This document shows, one piece after another, positions 12,747 to 14,921 of a stretch of DNA of 14,921 nt. The position numbers were made by a program, and so were the translations under genes. The DNA is from RGIG8767 sp964487395. Lineage in GTDB: Bacteria > Bacillota > Clostridia > Lachnospirales > Lachnospiraceae. The notes under the pieces are model-generated. The model did not search any database and was not told the origin of the DNA. It saw nothing but the letters and a program-made list of their open reading frames with translations. Each line of letters begins with the position of its first letter. Positions within the stretch are counted from its first letter, which is position 1. Location: the NCBI GenBank assembly GCA_964487395.1, contig CAZAQH010000051.1, positions 1 through 14,921 of the forward strand, in the 5' to 3' direction.

Positions 12747-13508
12747 TTATGTTAAAAATTCAATACTCCAATCCCTTTCCTTATAATTCCCCGGCGTGAT
12801 GCCATATTCTCTTTTAAAGCAGTTAATATAATGTGTCTCGGAACAAAAAGCCAGGTTATAGCTAATCAAATGATATGGTATTCCCTGTAAAAGCATGGCT
12901 TTAGAAGCCTCCAGTTTTTCACGCATAATATAAGAGTGAAGTGTGCTGCCTGTTTCTTTTTTAAATAGGATGGAAAGATAATCTCTAGAGACACCCAGTC
13001 TTTCTGCCAGTTGTGCAATGGTAAGGCGTTCATGCAAATGTATATGGATGTAATGCATGCATTTGCGGATAATAGGTGACGTGATTGCATGCTCTTTTGA
13101 TTTTACAACTTTTTCCACAAGTTCTTCTGCCTTATCCTTTAAATATGCTACACATGTTTCCATATTGTTCATTTCGTCAACACGGCAAATATACACATCA
13201 CTTAAATTGAACGCATCCGTTTCATCCAGACCTCCCAGTATGGCATAATGAATCGCCACTGAAATAGTTGCCACCGCCCAATATTTCATCTGCCTTAAAC
13301 TATTGCCGGATAACTTTCCTATTACAAAACCATTTTCCATATACTGCTCAATGGCTGTTATAAGTGCGGACTGATTTCCCTCTTTTATGGCATGATAAAC
13401 TGCCATCTCCCATTGAAATGGTGTATGCGTAATTCCCGTCTCACGCTGCTCATATATCATATTATCCGACTCTGGCAAAATATTAATCTTCATATTATTT
13501 TCTTTCAT
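12747..13508 (-). CDS. AraC-family transcriptional regulator
   Basis: A 253-residue regulator. The C-terminal 100 residues (about 145-250) are a double helix-turn-helix AraC/XylS domain. The first helix-turn-helix includes LTIAQLAERLGVSRDYLSILFKK. The second carries the family end signature with THYINCFKREYGITPGNYK. The N-terminal part is helical and is not a cupin; it resembles the helical sensor part of AraC regulators found beside sugar genes in Clostridia, and its ligand is unknown. The gene is divergent from a family 3 glycoside hydrolase, its likely target. The start is uncertain. ATG 13508 has no ribosome binding site and lies seven bases from a TATAAT (complement of 13516-13521). ATG 13493 has a weak GAAAG site. 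Confidence 0.9.
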   Translation of the reverse strand: MKENNMKINILPESDNMIYEQRETGITHTPFQWEMAVYHAIKEGNQSALITAIEQYMENGFVIGKLSGNSLRQMKYWAVATISVAIHYAILGGLDETDAFNLSDVYICRVDEMNNMETCVAYLKDKAEELVEKVVKSKEHAITSPIIRKCMHYIHIHLHERLTIAQLAERLGVSRDYLSILFKKETGSTLHSYIMREKLEASKAMLLQGIPYHLISYNLAFCSETHYINCFKREYGITPGNYKERDWSIEFLT

Positions 13509-13711
13509 AATTTTTATTATAATACAATATTTTTTAAATTTATATAATAAATATGATATTCAGGTGAAAATTCCTTTGGTATCCTAAAATTAGAAGAGGG
13601 AACAGCAGTGCAAACGTGCCGAACATGGTTGTATCATCTGGAGAGACAATTTAGATGGATTAGATGTTTCGCAATTATCTTGATGTGTATATGGTATGAA
13701 AGGAGAAGAAG
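13509..13711 (+). promoter_or_regulatory. Divergent control region between the AraC regulator and the glycoside hydrolase
   Basis: This 203-base region is very AT-rich on the left (13509-13560), with several TATAAT-like sequences facing the regulator gene. TAAAAT (13585-13590) is a possible -10 for the hydrolase, without a convincing -35. An AAAGGAG site (13699-13705) precedes the hydrolase ATG by six bases. A 38-codon GTG-started frame (13608-13724) with GAGGG before it overlaps the hydrolase start; its Arg/Cys/Trp-rich composition argues against a real protein. AraC-type half sites are expected here, but I could not define them by eye. Confidence 0.4.
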
Positions 13712-14921
13712 ATGCTTAATCTAAGTAAGGAAGATAAAATAAAACTTGTTACCGGTAAAGGTGCCTGGCATACAGATGACTGTAATGGTCAATTTCCATC
13801 CGTTCTGATGGCTGACGGTCCTCATGGACTTCGCATTCCACTTGCCGATGGTGTTAACCAAAACAACTCAAGCCTTGTGTCTACCTGCTATCCAACCGCC
13901 AGTGCACTGGCTTTAAGCTGGGATTTGGATGCAGTGACACTGATGGCAGATGCTTATGCAAAAGAAGCCATACATACTGATGTCGATATTGTACTTGGTC
14001 TCGGTGTAAATATAAAACGCTCTCCACTGTGTGGTCGTAATTTTGAATACTATTCAGAAGATCCATACCTTAGTGGGATGTTTGCAACGACATTTATCAA
14101 TACCATGCAGAGCCATGGTGTTGGTGTATCCTTAAAACATTTTGCCGGAAACAATCAGGAAACTCATAGACAGACACAAAACAGTCAGATTGATGAACGG
14201 GCTCTTCGTGAAATCTATCTTGCCGCCTTTGAAATGGCAGTAAAAAAATCATCTCCGCTTACTATCATGGCTTCCCATAATCGTTTAAATGGAGCCTATG
14301 CCTGTGCAAATAAAAGATTACTCACTGATATTCTCCGTGACGAATGGGGGTATGACGGAACTGTCATTTCTGATTGGGGTGCCTCCATTCATCTTCCTTA
14401 CTGCATTCATGCCGGAATGGATTTGGAAATGCCGGATAATCACGGCATTCACGAACATTTTTTGATATCTGCTCTAAAAGAAGAAAAACAGGTTTCACCG
14501 GAAGATTTAGACCGGGCTGCCTTTCATGTAACAAAACTAATAGAATATAAAATGACACAGAATGCTATTTCAAAAGGAAAACGTCTTGACTATTATAGTC
14601 AAGGTCCTCACGAACTGGCTATTGAACTTGCCGCAAAATCCGCAGTTCTATTAAAAAATGATGGCATGCTCCCTCTTTCTACCAACCAGGAAATTTTGGT
14701 AATTGGTGATTTGGCCCTTAATATGAGATTTCAGGGAGGCGGTAGCAGCCATATTACAACCATTGCCGTACAAAATGCCATTGACAGTCTAAAAACAGTT
14801 GGATATAAGGTATTATTTGAAAGTACGATTGAGACGTTCAACGATCTGTTTAAAAGGGCGGAATTGAGTGGAAACCGCATCATCGTTTGTAAGACCTATA
14901 ACCTGAGTGATATCAAAATAT
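13712..14921 (+). CDS. Glycoside hydrolase family 3 enzyme (beta-glucosidase-like), cut by the window edge
   Basis: The frame is open from ATG 13712 to the window end (403 codons), so the 3' part is missing. The N-terminal TIM-barrel domain starts directly without a signal peptide, so the enzyme is probably cytoplasmic. Visible family motifs are MADGPHGLR, the GRNFEYYSEDPYL segment, the substrate-binding KHFAGNNQE segment, and the SDWGA motif with the catalytic nucleophile Asp221. The second domain begins with AIELAAKSAVLLKNDGMLPL. The RFQGGGSSH segment is a loop typical of bacterial beta-glucosidases of this family. It probably releases glucose or a related sugar from beta-linked oligosaccharides taken up by the cell; the exact substrate cannot be told. 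The divergent AraC gene is its likely regulator. Confidence 0.93.
   Translation, partial: MLNLSKEDKIKLVTGKGAWHTDDCNGQFPSVLMADGPHGLRIPLADGVNQNNSSLVSTCYPTASALALSWDLDAVTLMADAYAKEAIHTDVDIVLGLGVNIKRSPLCGRNFEYYSEDPYLSGMFATTFINTMQSHGVGVSLKHFAGNNQETHRQTQNSQIDERALREIYLAAFEMAVKKSSPLTIMASHNRLNGAYACANKRLLTDILRDEWGYDGTVISDWGASIHLPYCIHAGMDLEMPDNHGIHEHFLISALKEEKQVSPEDLDRAAFHVTKLIEYKMTQNAISKGKRLDYYSQGPHELAIELAAKSAVLLKNDGMLPLSTNQEILVIGDLALNMRFQGGGSSHITTIAVQNAIDSLKTVGYKVLFESTIETFNDLFKRAELSGNRIIVCKTYNLSDIKI

Overview
The window looks like the chromosome of a low-GC, Gram-positive anaerobe of the Clostridia, most likely a member of the Lachnospiraceae. This rests on the AT-rich intergenic DNA, strong AGGAGG-type ribosome binding sites, a fused FeoA-FeoB protein with a Cys-rich partner, a sodium-pump decarboxylase beta subunit, and the mix of gene families. 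The assignment is by family resemblance, not by a database search. No rRNA, tRNA, insertion sequence, phage gene or CRISPR array was seen.

Region 1 (1-3815) is the most interesting part. A KdpD/KdpE-like two-component pair (381-2152) has no kdpFABC genes beside it. Around it lie three genes for membrane proteins: a 28-residue protein (111-197, minus), a 47-residue protein (2283-2426, plus) and a free-standing OadB/GcdB-type sodium pump beta subunit (2429-3568, minus). Each is preceded by a nearly identical 19-base element made of two GTTAA-type half sites exactly 11 bases apart, in the same orientation relative to its gene. This is the arrangement expected for an OmpR/PhoB-family regulator, so the three genes look like a local regulon of the linked response regulator. 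The beta-subunit mRNA also begins with a structured leader. In it, an 8-bp closing stem and an intrinsic terminator are mutually exclusive, which is riboswitch-like architecture. I read the region as a membrane or ion-homeostasis module controlled at two levels.

Region 2 (3816-6475, minus) is housekeeping: holA (DNA polymerase III delta), a small membrane-anchored zinc-ribbon protein and a YqeY-like protein form one operon behind a clear promoter. Upstream is a membrane-anchored DUF1287 protein. Region 3 (6589-7730, plus) is an azlCD branched-chain amino acid exporter operon with a near-consensus promoter and a terminator probably shared with the convergent operon.

Region 4 (7735-11611, minus) is an operon of a PlsC-like acyltransferase with a zinc ribbon, a fused feoAB ferrous iron transporter and a FeoB-associated Cys-rich protein. 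Region 5 (11621-13508, minus) holds ilvE with its own terminator, and an AraC-family regulator. The regulator is divergent from a glycoside hydrolase family 3 gene that runs off the right edge (13712-14921), a common layout for a locally controlled sugar-utilisation gene.
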